DNA of 63,026 nucleotides from Sphingomonas sp. (GTDB lineage Bacteria; Pseudomonadota; Alphaproteobacteria; Sphingomonadales; Sphingomonadaceae), in assembly GCA_025981625.1 (NCBI GenBank), contig JAICXF010000003.1, positions 1 through 63,026 of the forward strand. The letters are read 5' to 3'. Positions 1-8,146 of this stretch are shown piece after piece (position 1 is the first letter of the stretch; every line of letters begins with the position of its first letter). A program made the translations under genes and the position numbers. Below the pieces are notes generated by a model. That model ran no database searches and was not told the DNA's origin. It saw only the letters and a list, made by a program, of their open reading frames with translations.

Positions 1-324
<324 letters not shown>

Positions 325-412
325 TCAGCGGACATTAAATCCCTGTAATGCCGGAAACTAGCGGCGGTTCGCGGCCGTTTTCCTACGGTTCCCACATCGA
401 AAGGATAAGGAG

Positions 413-751
413 ATGATCAGGACCGCTCTCGTCCTCGGCGCCGCCGCCGCTCTCACCGCAATGCCCGCCGGCGCGCGCCAATATTCCAACGTCATCAAGT
501 GCAGCGGCTGGCGCAATGGCCAGTGCGTGGCGTGGAACCGCCTGACACGCGACCAGGCCCGCGACATTCGCGTCGGCTTCGTATTCCCGAAGGACTACAG
601 CTACAGCCAATTCAACACGATTCCGCAGACGGTCGTCAGTCAATACCATCTGAGCCCGGACGCCCGCTACGTTTCGACCGACGGTTACGTCTATGTCGTC
701 GACCCGAACTCCTACGCGGTGACCAAGGTCATCACGGTTCCCGGCATGTGA
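413..751 (+). CDS. Small exported RcnB-like protein
   Basis: 112 aa with an N-terminal signal peptide (MIRTALVLGAAAALTAMPAGA, likely cut after AGA). The C-terminal third (YVSTDGYVYVVDPNSYAV) resembles the short RcnB/DUF-type periplasmic module common in sphingomonads. Family members are periplasmic; a metal-homeostasis role is known only for Escherichia coli RcnB and is not shown here. A Shine-Dalgarno AAAGGA at 400-405 sits 7 nt before the ATG. A second purine run, AAGGAG, abuts the ATG. A hairpin terminator follows at 778-810. The next gene is a paralogue with the same C-terminal pattern. Confidence 0.75.
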   Translation: MIRTALVLGAAAALTAMPAGARQYSNVIKCSGWRNGQCVAWNRLTRDQARDIRVGFVFPKDYSYSQFNTIPQTVVSQYHLSPDARYVSTDGYVYVVDPNSYAVTKVITVPGM

Positions 752-777
752 TTAACCGGCATCACGAGCTTGCGTGA

Positions 778-810
778 GGGCCGCCGCATCCATTCGGCGG
801 CCCTTTCGTT
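778..810 (+). terminator. Rho-independent terminator after the first RcnB-like gene
   Basis: A 9-bp perfect stem GGGCCGCCG / CGGCGGCCC with an 8-nt loop is followed by TTTCGTT. It lies 27 nt after the stop at 751 and before the next gene, so the two paralogues are probably separate transcripts or only partly linked. Confidence 0.75.
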
Positions 811-841
811 ACAGGGCCACAACGCAGGAGGGTTCAAGACG

Positions 842-1213
842 ATGAAGCTCGCACTTTTGTTCGCCGGCGCCGCCGCGCTCGGCCTCGCCGGTCCGGCACT
901 GGCGCAGCACGGCCACGGCCATGGCAACGGCCATGGGTTTGGCAACGACAACGGTTACGGTCGAGGCGGCTGCCCGCCGGGGCTGCGCAACAAGGGCTGC
1001 ATGCCCCCTGGGCAGGCGCGCAAGCTCGCGAGAGGCGAGCGGTGGGAGAGCGGCTACGGACGTGCCTACACCTACGGCCGCATTCCGATGGACCTGCGCC
1101 GCCGCTACGACCTCAATTCGCGCTATCGCTATTATTACAGCGACGGCTACCTTTACGCAGTCGACCCGCGCACGATGCTGATCGCGCAGGTGATCAGCGC
1201 ACTGTTGCGGTAG
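842..1213 (+). CDS. Exported RcnB-family protein with His/Gly-rich N terminus
   Basis: 123 aa. The ATG at 842 follows an AGGAGG run. A signal peptide (KLALLFAGAAALGLAGPALA) is cut to leave AQHGHGHGNGHGFGN, a His-Gly repeat that could bind transition metals (inference). The C-terminal module (RYYYSDGYLYAVDPRTMLIAQVI) is the RcnB-like signature and aligns with the end of the protein encoded at 413-751, marking a tandem duplication. The middle CPPGLRNKGCMPPGQA carries two cysteines in a short loop. Periplasmic location is expected. A strong terminator follows. Confidence 0.8.
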   Translation: MKLALLFAGAAALGLAGPALAQHGHGHGNGHGFGNDNGYGRGGCPPGLRNKGCMPPGQARKLARGERWESGYGRAYTYGRIPMDLRRRYDLNSRYRYYYSDGYLYAVDPRTMLIAQVISALLR

Positions 1214-1232
1214 AGCCCGCCGATGATCGTGA

Positions 1233-1266
1233 AAGGCCGCCTGCCTGCCCGGGCGGCCTTTTCTTT
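1233..1266 (+). terminator. Rho-independent terminator after the His-rich RcnB-like gene
   Basis: Stem AAGGCCGCC (1233-1241) pairs with GGCGGCCTT (1252-1260), followed by TTCTTT. It separates the RcnB-like gene from sdhB, whose start is 47 nt downstream, so sdhB needs its own promoter in this short gap. Confidence 0.75.
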
Positions 1267-1313
1267 GATGCGCCCCGCGTGCTAGCGGCTCGGCCCAAGC
1301 AGGAGACTTGGCG

Positions 1314-2090
1314 TTGGCCGAATTCACCCTTCCGAAGAACAGCAAGATCACCAAGGGCCGCGAGTGGAAGGCCGAAGGCGGCAAGCGGCTCAAGACCTTC
1401 AAGATCTACCGCTATGATCCGGACGGCGGCGCCAATCCGCGCTTCGACCGCTACACCATCGACCTCGATAAATGCGGGCCGATGGTGCTCGACGCACTGA
1501 TCAAGATCAAGAACGAGATCGACCCCACCCTCACCTTCCGCCGCTCGTGCCGCGAAGGCATTTGCGGGTCCTGCGCGATGAACATGGAAGGCAAGAACGG
1601 CCTCGCCTGCACGACACCGATCGATGAGCTTAAGGGCGACGTCCAGATCACGCCGCTGCCGCACATGGAGGTGGTCAAGGACCTGGTCCCCGACCTCACC
1701 CACGTTTATGCGCAATATGCCTCGATCCAGCCGTGGCTGAAGACGGCGAGCCCGGCGCCCTCCAAGGAGCGGCTGCAGTCGCCGGAGGACCGCGCCAAGC
1801 TCGACGGCCTGTACGAATGCATCCTGTGCTTCTGCTGCTCGACGGGCTGTCCCAGCTACTGGTGGAACTCCGACAAGTTCCTTGGGCCGGCGATCCTGCT
1901 TCAGGCCTATCGGTGGATCGCCGACAGCCGCGACGAGGCGACCGGTGAGCGGCTCGACCAGCTCGAGGATCCGTACCGCCTCTACCGGTGCCACACGATC
2001 ATGAACTGCGCGAACGTCTGTCCCAAGGGCCTCAATCCGGCCAAGGCGATCGCCGAGACCAAGAAGCTGATCGCCGAGCGAGCCGCTTGA
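1314..2090 (+). CDS. sdhB: Succinate dehydrogenase iron-sulfur subunit
   Basis: 258 aa. It carries electrons from SdhA flavin to ubiquinone in complex II at the inner membrane. The [2Fe-2S] ferredoxin domain has [14 protein letters not shown] plus a later GLACTT cysteine. The C-terminal domain has [12 protein letters not shown] and [14 protein letters not shown] for the 4Fe-4S and 3Fe-4S clusters. The start is TTG 1314 (MAEFTLPKN), because AGGAG at 1301-1305 lies 8 nt upstream; a TTG at 1308 would be only 2 nt away. sdhA, sdhC and sdhD are not in the window: the gene follows a terminator and two unrelated exported-protein genes. The thioesterase gene follows after 31 nt. Confidence 0.96.
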   Translation: MAEFTLPKNSKITKGREWKAEGGKRLKTFKIYRYDPDGGANPRFDRYTIDLDKCGPMVLDALIKIKNEIDPTLTFRRSCREGICGSCAMNMEGKNGLACTTPIDELKGDVQITPLPHMEVVKDLVPDLTHVYAQYASIQPWLKTASPAPSKERLQSPEDRAKLDGLYECILCFCCSTGCPSYWWNSDKFLGPAILLQAYRWIADSRDEATGERLDQLEDPYRLYRCHTIMNCANVCPKGLNPAKAIAETKKLIAERAA

Positions 2091-2121
2091 CGGATCGCGA
2101 CCAGGCCGGACCAGGGGCAGC

Positions 2122-2616
2122 GTGAGCGACAACGAACTCGAAGGCATGGATGACGTCGGGGTGCCGCGTGGCGCGACGCCCGACGCCGACTACCCTGGCT
2201 GGTACAGCTGGGGCGATTTCCCTCGCTCGAGCTTCGCGGCGGCCACCGGCCGGCTGCTGTTCAAGCCCGACGGTCCGGGGCGCGGCATCGCGCGCATGTT
2301 CCCGACCGAAGACCATATGAACATGGGCGGCTCGATCCACGGCGGGGCGATCATGAGCTTCATCGACATGTCGATGTTCGCGGGCGGCCTCTGCGCCGGC
2401 ATGGACAAGGCCCATTATGTGACGCTCGACCTGACGACTCATTTCCTCGCCCGAGGGCAGGCCGGCTCGCCGCTCGATTCGCACGTCGAGCTGGTGAAGC
2501 AGACGCGCGGCCACGCCTTCCTGCAGGGGGTAGTCAAGCAGAATGGCGAGAATTGCTACAGCTTCAGCGGCACACTGAAGAAGGTGACCCGACCCAACGG
2601 ACCCCACGCACGATGA
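2122..2616 (+). CDS. PaaI-family hotdog thioesterase
   Basis: 164 aa, GTG start. A hotdog-fold acyl-CoA thioesterase of the PaaI/YigI type. The signature NMGGSIHGGAIMSFIDMSMF (about residues 70-90) holds the helix-start HGG motif and the acidic residue used in catalysis by the family. A later strand segment (YVTLDLTTHFLARGQAG) fits the conserved D-L-T-H-F pattern. The substrate cannot be read from sequence. The stop overlaps the zapE start (ATGA at 2613-2616), so translation is probably coupled. An in-frame ATG lies further in (codon 9), but the GTG gives the fuller N terminus. Confidence 0.85.
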   Translation: MSDNELEGMDDVGVPRGATPDADYPGWYSWGDFPRSSFAAATGRLLFKPDGPGRGIARMFPTEDHMNMGGSIHGGAIMSFIDMSMFAGGLCAGMDKAHYVTLDLTTHFLARGQAGSPLDSHVELVKQTRGHAFLQGVVKQNGENCYSFSGTLKKVTRPNGPHAR

Positions 2617-3716
2617 GCGGACCCGTACGGGTCGCCTATGACGAGCTGATCGCCGCGAATGAGCTGAAGCCGGACCCCGCGCAGGCACGCGCGGTCGCTG
2701 CCCTCGATCGGCTCGCGAGCACATTCAAGAGCGGTGGCTTGCTCAGCCGCTTGCTTGTGTCGCGATCCGACGGTCCGGCGGGCGTTTATCTCTGGGGCGG
2801 CGTCGGCAGGGGCAAGTCGATGCTGATGGATCTCGCCTTCGCCCAGATCGATATCGCGCCCAAGCGCCGCGTGCATTTCCATGAGTTCATGCTCGAAACC
2901 CACGAGCGCCTGCGTGCGGCTCGGCAAACCGAGCAAGGCGACCCGATCGAGCCGGTCGCCGAGCAGATCGCGGCCGAAGCAAAACTGCTCTGCTTCGACG
3001 AGATGCAGGTGACAAATCCGGCCGACGCGATGATCCTGTCGCGTCTGTTCGGGAAATTGCTCGAAGAAGGCGTAAAGGTGGTCACCACGTCCAATCGGCC
3101 GCCGACGGACCTCTACAAGGACGGTCTGAACCGCGAGTTGTTCGTTCCTTTCATCAAGCTGATCGAGCAGCGGATGCTGGTGATCGAGGTGAGCGGCCCG
3201 ACCGACTACCGCCTCGATCGCCTGGCGGGCGTGGAGGTCTGGCATGTTCCAAATGGCCCGCAAGCGACCGCAGCACTCAGCCGCGCCTTTTTCCAGCTAA
3301 CGGATTACCCGGTCGAGGACCGCGCCAAGGTGCCGTCGGAGGACCTGGATGTCGGCGGCGGGCGCAGGCTTCACGTCCCCAAGAGCCTCAAAGGCGTCGC
3401 GGTGTTCTCGTTCAAGCGTCTGTGCGGCGAGCCGCGCGGAGCGGCCGACTATCTCGCCATCGCCAGGCGCTATCACACGGTGATCGTGGTCGGAATTCCG
3501 GTCATGGGAGCCGACATGCGCAACGAGGCCGCGCGGTTCGTCACCCTCATCGACGCGCTTTACGAACACAAGGTCAAGCTGCTCGCTGCCGCCGACGCCG
3601 AGCCCGCTGGGCTGTATCCGTCCGGCGACGGCAGCTTCGAATTCCAGCGCACGGTGAGCCGGCTCGAGGAAATGCGCAGCGCCGAATATCTCGCCGAGGG
3701 CCACGGCGCGGCGTAG
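2613..3716 (+). CDS. zapE: Cell division protein ZapE (AFG1-family ATPase)
   Basis: 367 aa. An AAA-type ATPase of the AFG1/LACE1 family; in Escherichia coli it associates with the Z-ring under stress. Walker A is GGVGRGKS at about residues 62-69 and Walker B is LLCFDEMQV. The sensor segment VVTTSNRPPTDLYKDGLNR is typical of the family. The ATG at 2613 overlaps the thioesterase stop; an upstream in-frame extension inside that gene is rejected because MSGPVRVAYDEL matches normal ZapE starts. The gene ends convergent with bcp, 36 nt apart, with no obvious terminator between. Confidence 0.93.
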   Translation: MSGPVRVAYDELIAANELKPDPAQARAVAALDRLASTFKSGGLLSRLLVSRSDGPAGVYLWGGVGRGKSMLMDLAFAQIDIAPKRRVHFHEFMLETHERLRAARQTEQGDPIEPVAEQIAAEAKLLCFDEMQVTNPADAMILSRLFGKLLEEGVKVVTTSNRPPTDLYKDGLNRELFVPFIKLIEQRMLVIEVSGPTDYRLDRLAGVEVWHVPNGPQATAALSRAFFQLTDYPVEDRAKVPSEDLDVGGGRRLHVPKSLKGVAVFSFKRLCGEPRGAADYLAIARRYHTVIVVGIPVMGADMRNEAARFVTLIDALYEHKVKLLAAADAEPAGLYPSGDGSFEFQRTVSRLEEMRSAEYLAEGHGAA

Positions 3717-3752
3717 CCTTGCGAAGCCGTGGGCAGCCGCGTTGAACCGTCG

Positions 3753-4208
3753 CTAGGCGGCGGCCGCCTTCAGCACCTCTTCGGCGTGCTTCGGCACTTT
3801 GACCTTGCGCCAGACCTTCAGCACCTTGCCGTGGGCGCCGATCAGATAGGTCGCGCGCTCCATTCCCATATATTTGCGCCCGTACATCGATTTTTCGACC
3901 CAGGTGCCGAACGCGTCGGAGATGCGTCCGTCCTCGTCCGATACGAGCGGGACCGTGAGCCCATATTTGCCGATGAACTTCTCATGTTTCTTCATCGGAT
4001 CGCGCGAGACGCCGATCACCTTCACGCCGGCCGCGGCGAAATCCGCTGCGAGCGCGGTAAAGTCCTGGGCCTCGCGCGTGCAGCCCGAGGTATCGTCCTT
4101 CGGATAGAAATAGAGCACCAGCGGCTGCCCGGGCGCGCCGAGATCGATGCTGCTGCCGTCGCTCGCCTTGACCTTGATGGAGGGTGCCTTGTCGCCTTCG
4201 CCGATCAT
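3753..4208 (-). CDS. bcp: Thioredoxin-dependent peroxiredoxin, BCP family
   Basis: 151 aa. It reduces hydroperoxides in the cytoplasm. The peroxidatic Cys43 lies in YPKDDTSGCTREAQDF. Many BCPs carry a resolving Cys five residues later (CxxxxC); here that position is Gln48, so it looks like a one-Cys BCP using an external thiol. The start ATG 4208 (MIGEGDKAP) is set by the normal family N terminus; a longer reading frame upstream runs into glnE. The glnE stop (4210-4212) is 1 nt before it, so the two genes form a translationally linked pair, an arrangement seen in other alphaproteobacteria. Confidence 0.93.
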   Translation of the reverse strand: MIGEGDKAPSIKVKASDGSSIDLGAPGQPLVLYFYPKDDTSGCTREAQDFTALAADFAAAGVKVIGVSRDPMKKHEKFIGKYGLTVPLVSDEDGRISDAFGTWVEKSMYGRKYMGMERATYLIGAHGKVLKVWRKVKVPKHAEEVLKAAAA

Positions 4209-4209
4209 T

Positions 4210-6900
4210 TCATGCCCCTTCCCTGATGCCGTTCCATAGTGCCGCGATGCTTTGGCGCGCCCCGTCGTGTTCGACAAGAAGCTCATCCCAACTCGCCGCC
4301 CCGCAAGCTTCTGCGACGAGCCGCCAGGTTTCCGCCGTCGGCTTCACATCCCCCGGCGCAACGAGACGCATCATCACCAGCATGCGCGTCAGCAACTTTT
4401 GTGACTCGATAATGTTTGCCGGGATCAAAGACTCGGCTGCGAGCTCCTCCAGCGCTCTGTCGAGCCGTGGGTGAAGACCGACTTGGCGAGTCAGCTGGAG
4501 GACGTGAACGGCGAATTCCAGGTCGACGAGTCCGCCGGGCCCGAGCTTCACGTCGAGCCTGCTCCGCGGCGGCTTGTGGCGCTCCATGTCCGTGCGCATC
4601 CTGACTGCATCGGAGACGACCCTCGCCGGATCACGCTTGATGCGCAGGATCTCGCCGATGGCCGCGCCGGCGCGCTCGCGAACTTCCGGCGATCCAAACA
4701 CAGGCCGCGCCCGGCACAGGGCCATGTGTTCCCACGTCCAGGCCTCGTTCCGCTGGTATTGCTCGAAGCCCTCGAGCGACACGACCAGCATCCCTTTCGA
4801 CCCTTGCGGACGCAGTCGCGCGTCGACCTCATAGAGCGGACCGGCCGCGGTCGGAACGCTCATCGCTGCGGTCACCCGGCTTGCCAGGCGATTGAAATAA
4901 TCATTCGGGCCAAGCGGCTTGCGGCCGTTGGAGAGCGTGTCCGGAGGCGCCGTGTGTAGATAGATGACGTCGAGGTCCGACGCGTGAGTCAGCGCACAGC
5001 CGCCCAGTCGTCCAAGCCCCAGCACGAGCAACTCACCTTCGTCGAAACGCCCGTGTGCCTGCTCGAATTCGTTCACGGTCGCTGCACCGAGTGCCTGCAA
5101 GGTTCCTTCGGCGACGCGAGCATAGCCGAGCGCTACTTCGAGCGGATCGCGGCGTTCATCGATCAGCTGAATGCCGAGCGCGAAGCGGCGTTCGTTGACG
5201 AGGCGCCGCGCTCGATCGAGCGCGACATCATAAGGGTGGCCCCGCATCGTGTGGCTGAGCAGCGTGGCGAATTCCTCCGCCGGCGGCGGCATTTCGAAGC
5301 AGCTCGAATCGAACAATCCCTCGAGCAGCTCGGGCCGGCGAGCGAGCTGGTCCGCGAGGGTCGGCGCATGCGCGAGCACCTTGGCGAGCAGCTGGGCGAG
5401 CGCCGGGCGGGCCTGCAGCAGCCGAAACAGGTTCACGCCCGTCGACAAGCGCTGGACGATGTCGCCGAGGCGGTTCAACGCTCGTTCCGGATCGGGGCCG
5501 GCCGCGATTGCCGACAGGAGCGCGGGCAGCATCGACTCGAACGCCTGCCGCGCCGCCAGCGACCGCAGCGAGCGCGCCTTGCCGGAACGCCAGTCGACAA
5601 TGTGCCTTGCCGCGCTCGCCGGATCGACGAAGCCCAGGCCCTGCAATTCGGCGCCCAGCGCGCCAGGCTCACTCGACAGCTGCCCTCGCTCCTCCGGCGC
5701 CAGGCTGTCGAAAATCTCCCCCGCTCGATCGACCGTCGGACGCAGCAGGTCGACGAGCGCGTGGCCATCGGCCAGGCCATGCAGCTCGGCGACATTGTCG
5801 AGCGCCGCTTCGTCCGTGGGCAGCAGGTGGGTCTGGGCATCATTCACCATCTGCACCCGATGCTCGATCGTCCGCAGCAGCCGGTATCCGTCGGCGAGAT
5901 CGCGTGCGGTGCTCTCGCTGAGGTGGCCGGCGGCAAGCAGCGCCTCGATCGCATCGAGCGTCGCCGGCTGACGCACCGACGCATCGCGGCCGCCGTGAAT
6001 CATCTGCTGAATCTGGACGAAGAACTCGACTTCCCGAATCCCGCCGCGTCCGCGCTTCAGGTCGTAGCCGGGGCCCAGATGCGTGCCTTGCTCGTAATGA
6101 TCGCGAATTCGAGCGGAGATCTGGCGAATCTCGTCGATCACTCCGAAGTCGAGCGAGCGCCGCCAGACGAACGGCTGGATCGCGTTCAGGAACCGCTGGC
6201 CGAGGGCGCGGTCGCCGGCGGCGGCCCGGGCGCGAATGAACGCGGCCCGCTCCCACGGCAGCGCGCTCGACTCGTAATGCGAAATCGCGGCATTGACCGG
6301 AAGGGCGATCGGCGTGACTTCCGGCGACGGCCGGAGCCGCAGATCGACGCGCTCGACGTAGCCGTCCTCGGTACGCCGCTGAAGCAGTTCGATCAGTCGC
6401 CGGCCGATCCGGACCGCCGCCTCTCCCGGATCGTCGCGAGCCCTCCGCGGCAAGGTTTCCGGATCAAACAGCAGGAGCAGGTCGACGTCCGAACTGTAGT
6501 TGAGCTCGCGGCTTCCGAGCTTGCCCATCGCGATCACCGCAAACCCTTGCGGCTCGGCGTCGGCCACCCGCTCGCGAACGGCGGCGTTCACCGCCTCGTC
6601 GATGGCCATGTCCGCGAAGTCCGAGAGCAGGTGAGTAACCTGCTCGAGGTCAAGGTCGTTGGACAGGTCCCCGAGCGCAACCGCCAGGGCGAGCCCAAGC
6701 CGCTGGCGCCGAAGTCGGGATTCGACTGGCTCGCCGGTGGGCTCCAGCGCCTGTCGTGCCGCCGCCAGGGCGCCGCTGCTAGAGAAGGTTTCGACGACAG
6801 CTTCGCGCGCGAGCATGGCTTCGCGCAGAAACGGCGAATGGCGGCGCGCCCGAACGACTGCCGAGCTTCTGCTTTCATCCGCGATTTCCCGAGCCATCAT
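4210..6900 (-). CDS. glnE: Bifunctional glutamine synthetase adenylyltransferase/adenylyl-removing enzyme
   Basis: 896 aa. It adenylylates and de-adenylylates GlnA in response to PII and glutamine. Two nucleotidyltransferase cores are visible: the N-terminal one GSRELNYSSDVDLLLLFD (about residues 150-167) and the C-terminal one GRLGGCALTHASDLDVIYLH. Both keep the G-S/G and D-x-D metal ligands, so both activities should be intact. It is shorter than enterobacterial GlnE (about 945 aa), mainly at the N terminus. The start is one of two adjacent ATGs at 6900/6897. It is divergent from the NepR-like gene and leads into bcp. Confidence 0.95.
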   Translation of the reverse strand: MMAREIADESRSSAVVRARRHSPFLREAMLAREAVVETFSSSGALAAARQALEPTGEPVESRLRRQRLGLALAVALGDLSNDLDLEQVTHLLSDFADMAIDEAVNAAVRERVADAEPQGFAVIAMGKLGSRELNYSSDVDLLLLFDPETLPRRARDDPGEAAVRIGRRLIELLQRRTEDGYVERVDLRLRPSPEVTPIALPVNAAISHYESSALPWERAAFIRARAAAGDRALGQRFLNAIQPFVWRRSLDFGVIDEIRQISARIRDHYEQGTHLGPGYDLKRGRGGIREVEFFVQIQQMIHGGRDASVRQPATLDAIEALLAAGHLSESTARDLADGYRLLRTIEHRVQMVNDAQTHLLPTDEAALDNVAELHGLADGHALVDLLRPTVDRAGEIFDSLAPEERGQLSSEPGALGAELQGLGFVDPASAARHIVDWRSGKARSLRSLAARQAFESMLPALLSAIAAGPDPERALNRLGDIVQRLSTGVNLFRLLQARPALAQLLAKVLAHAPTLADQLARRPELLEGLFDSSCFEMPPPAEEFATLLSHTMRGHPYDVALDRARRLVNERRFALGIQLIDERRDPLEVALGYARVAEGTLQALGAATVNEFEQAHGRFDEGELLVLGLGRLGGCALTHASDLDVIYLHTAPPDTLSNGRKPLGPNDYFNRLASRVTAAMSVPTAAGPLYEVDARLRPQGSKGMLVVSLEGFEQYQRNEAWTWEHMALCRARPVFGSPEVRERAGAAIGEILRIKRDPARVVSDAVRMRTDMERHKPPRSRLDVKLGPGGLVDLEFAVHVLQLTRQVGLHPRLDRALEELAAESLIPANIIESQKLLTRMLVMMRLVAPGDVKPTAETWRLVAEACGAASWDELLVEHDGARQSIAALWNGIREGA

Positions 6901-6932
6901 GTCCTATTGACCGTTTTGCCGCCGATTAGCAG

Positions 6933-6958
6933 GAAACTTCCCCCGCACTCTGCTCGTT
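6933..6958 (+). promoter_or_regulatory. Weak sigma-EcfG-like promoter before the NepR-like gene
   Basis: GAAAC (6933-6937), 17 nt, CGTT (6955-6958). The consensus is GGAAC-N16/17-CGTT, so the -35 has one mismatch. If used, transcription would start near 6965, after the first ATG at 6963, favouring a start at the ATG at 7005. Confidence 0.35.
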
Positions 6959-6962
6959 TGCC

Positions 6963-7151
6963 ATGACGATGAAGTTGGAGCGAGAATCGGTTTTGTCGCC
7001 GGAAATGAACAGCATGGATCGTCGGGTCATTCGCGTGGACATTCCGCCGACGCACGCCGGCATTACTGCCGCGCTCCGCCGCGCGTTCGCTGCAGCGGCG
7101 TCGGAGCCGAGCGACCGCGATTTCGCCGAGCTGCTGCGCAAACTGAACTGA
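6963..7151 (+). CDS. Small NepR-like protein (putative second anti-sigma factor)
   Basis: 62 aa from the ATG at 6963; ATGs at 7005 and 7014 are also in frame and none has a clear Shine-Dalgarno. The C-terminal 29 residues (ITAALRRAF...SDRDFAELLRKLN) line up without gaps with the helix-loop-helix of the NepR encoded at 9263-9454 (LGRALRSVY...VPDDFLNLLGKLQ): 10 identities, including ALR, the DF pair and the LL-x-KL end. NepR binds EcfG and PhyR through that segment. The gene is convergent with ecfG, 39 nt apart. I infer a divergent NepR paralogue; it could also be an unrelated conserved small protein. Confidence 0.6.
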   Translation: MTMKLERESVLSPEMNSMDRRVIRVDIPPTHAGITAALRRAFAAAASEPSDRDFAELLRKLN

Positions 7152-7190
7152 CCGCGTGCAAGTCCGCCCGGAGTTCATCCGGGATGCGGC

Positions 7191-7850
7191 TTACTGTCCG
7201 TGCTCGTGATCGCGACTGAGCTCGTCGACTTCGCCCATGATCGTCTGGAGCGCCGACTTGTCGGGATCGGTCCGATGCTGGCGGCGGGACGGCAGCTTGC
7301 CGCTCGACAGCAGCTGCTCCAGGGCGACCCGGCCCCGCGCCACGCGGCTCTTGATTGTGCCAACCGCGCAACCGCAGATTTCGGCGGCTTCCTCATAGGC
7401 AAATCCGCCGGCGCCGACGAGAATGAGCGCCTCGCGCTGGGGTTGGGGCAGGTGCATCAGCGCGCGCTGCATGTCGCCGAGCTCGATGTGCCGATCCTGG
7501 CTTGCCGGTGCCGCGAGGATCTTCGACGCCGTGATGTCGTCCCACTCGCCCTTGAAGCGCGCGCGCCGCATCTGGCTGAGGAACAGGTTGCGCAGGATGA
7601 TGAAGGTCCACGCGCGCATGTTGGTGCCGGCCTGGAACCGCTTGCGCGCCGCCCACGCCTTGAGGAGAGTTTCCTGGACGAGATCGTCGGCGAGATCGCG
7701 GCTTCCCGACAGCGAGCGGCCGAAGGCGCGCAGATGAGGAATGACTGCCGCCAGCTGCTCCTTGAACTCCGGGTCGGACAGCGGCACCGGCTCTGCGAAA
7801 GCCGTCGCTGGCCGGTCTTCCTCGGTAGCTTCCGTCAAACTTGACCCCAC
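7191..7850 (-). CDS. ecfG: General stress response sigma factor EcfG
   Basis: 219 aa. An extracytoplasmic-function sigma factor that directs RNA polymerase to GGAAC-N16/17-CGTT promoters. Region 2 (LAAVIPHLRAFGRSLSGSRD, then LVQETLLKAWAAR and NMRAWTFIILRN) and region 4 (LPQPQREALILVGAGGFAYE, GTIKSRVARGR) match EcfG rather than other ECF groups. The start is uncertain: GTG 7850 or the in-frame TTG 7838 (MTEATEED). A C-terminal tail of about 40 residues (RRQHRTDPDKSA... HEHGQ) follows region 4. It lies downstream of the 51-aa membrane protein gene, so it may be read from the sigma-EcfG promoter at 8117-8141. Confidence 0.92.
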   Translation of the reverse strand: MGSSLTEATEEDRPATAFAEPVPLSDPEFKEQLAAVIPHLRAFGRSLSGSRDLADDLVQETLLKAWAARKRFQAGTNMRAWTFIILRNLFLSQMRRARFKGEWDDITASKILAAPASQDRHIELGDMQRALMHLPQPQREALILVGAGGFAYEEAAEICGCAVGTIKSRVARGRVALEQLLSSGKLPSRRQHRTDPDKSALQTIMGEVDELSRDHEHGQ

Positions 7851-7925
7851 CCGTTGTGCGCGAACAGCCGTTGGCCGCCCGCGCGTTGATCCATCATGAA
7901 CAGAGATTGTGACAGAGCTAAGGGC

Positions 7926-8081
7926 TCAGGAGCGCCCAACCAAGACGATGATCGCGAAAATAATCACCACCAGCAACGTGCCGAAGACGAGCACGTTGCG
8001 AGTCACTCCCGGCGTCGAGCCGGCACGCGCTTCGGTCGTGGTTTCCCGGATGGGAGCTTCGGATCGTCGCGGGTCGGCCAT
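7926..8081 (-). CDS. 51-aa single-pass membrane protein of the stress island
   Basis: 51 aa. MADPRRSEAPIRE...GVTRNVLVFG then TLLVVIIFAIIVLVGRS: a charged 27-residue N-terminal part, then one transmembrane helix running to the C terminus with a terminal Arg-Ser. I do not recognise a named family. It sits between ecfG (76 nt downstream) and phyR (65 nt upstream), all on one strand. A perfect GGAAC-N16-CGTT promoter ends 35 nt before its ATG, so it is predicted to be induced by EcfG. Topology with the N terminus in the cytoplasm is likely from the charged start, but the Arg near the C-terminal end makes this uncertain. Confidence 0.7.
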   Translation of the reverse strand: MADPRRSEAPIRETTTEARAGSTPGVTRNVLVFGTLLVVIIFAIIVLVGRS

Positions 8082-8116
8082 TCTGCTCTCGTTACGAAAT
8101 CACTGTTCCACCGGCC

Positions 8117-8141
8117 AACGCGCCGGGTGGAGTCGTGTTCC
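8117..8141 (-). promoter_or_regulatory. Consensus sigma-EcfG promoter
   Basis: On the minus strand GGAAC (8141-8137), 16 nt, CGTT (8120-8117): an exact match to the alphaproteobacterial general-stress promoter. It lies just after the phyR stop and points at the 51-aa membrane protein gene and then ecfG, which would give positive autoregulation of ecfG. Confidence 0.8.
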
Positions 8142-8146
8142 GGAAC

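Noticed and set aside
4984..6966. 660-codon open frame on the plus strand antisense to glnE
   Set aside because: High-GC shadow of glnE: no recognisable domains, Arg/Ala/Pro-rich composition, and the glnE frame carries both catalytic motifs.
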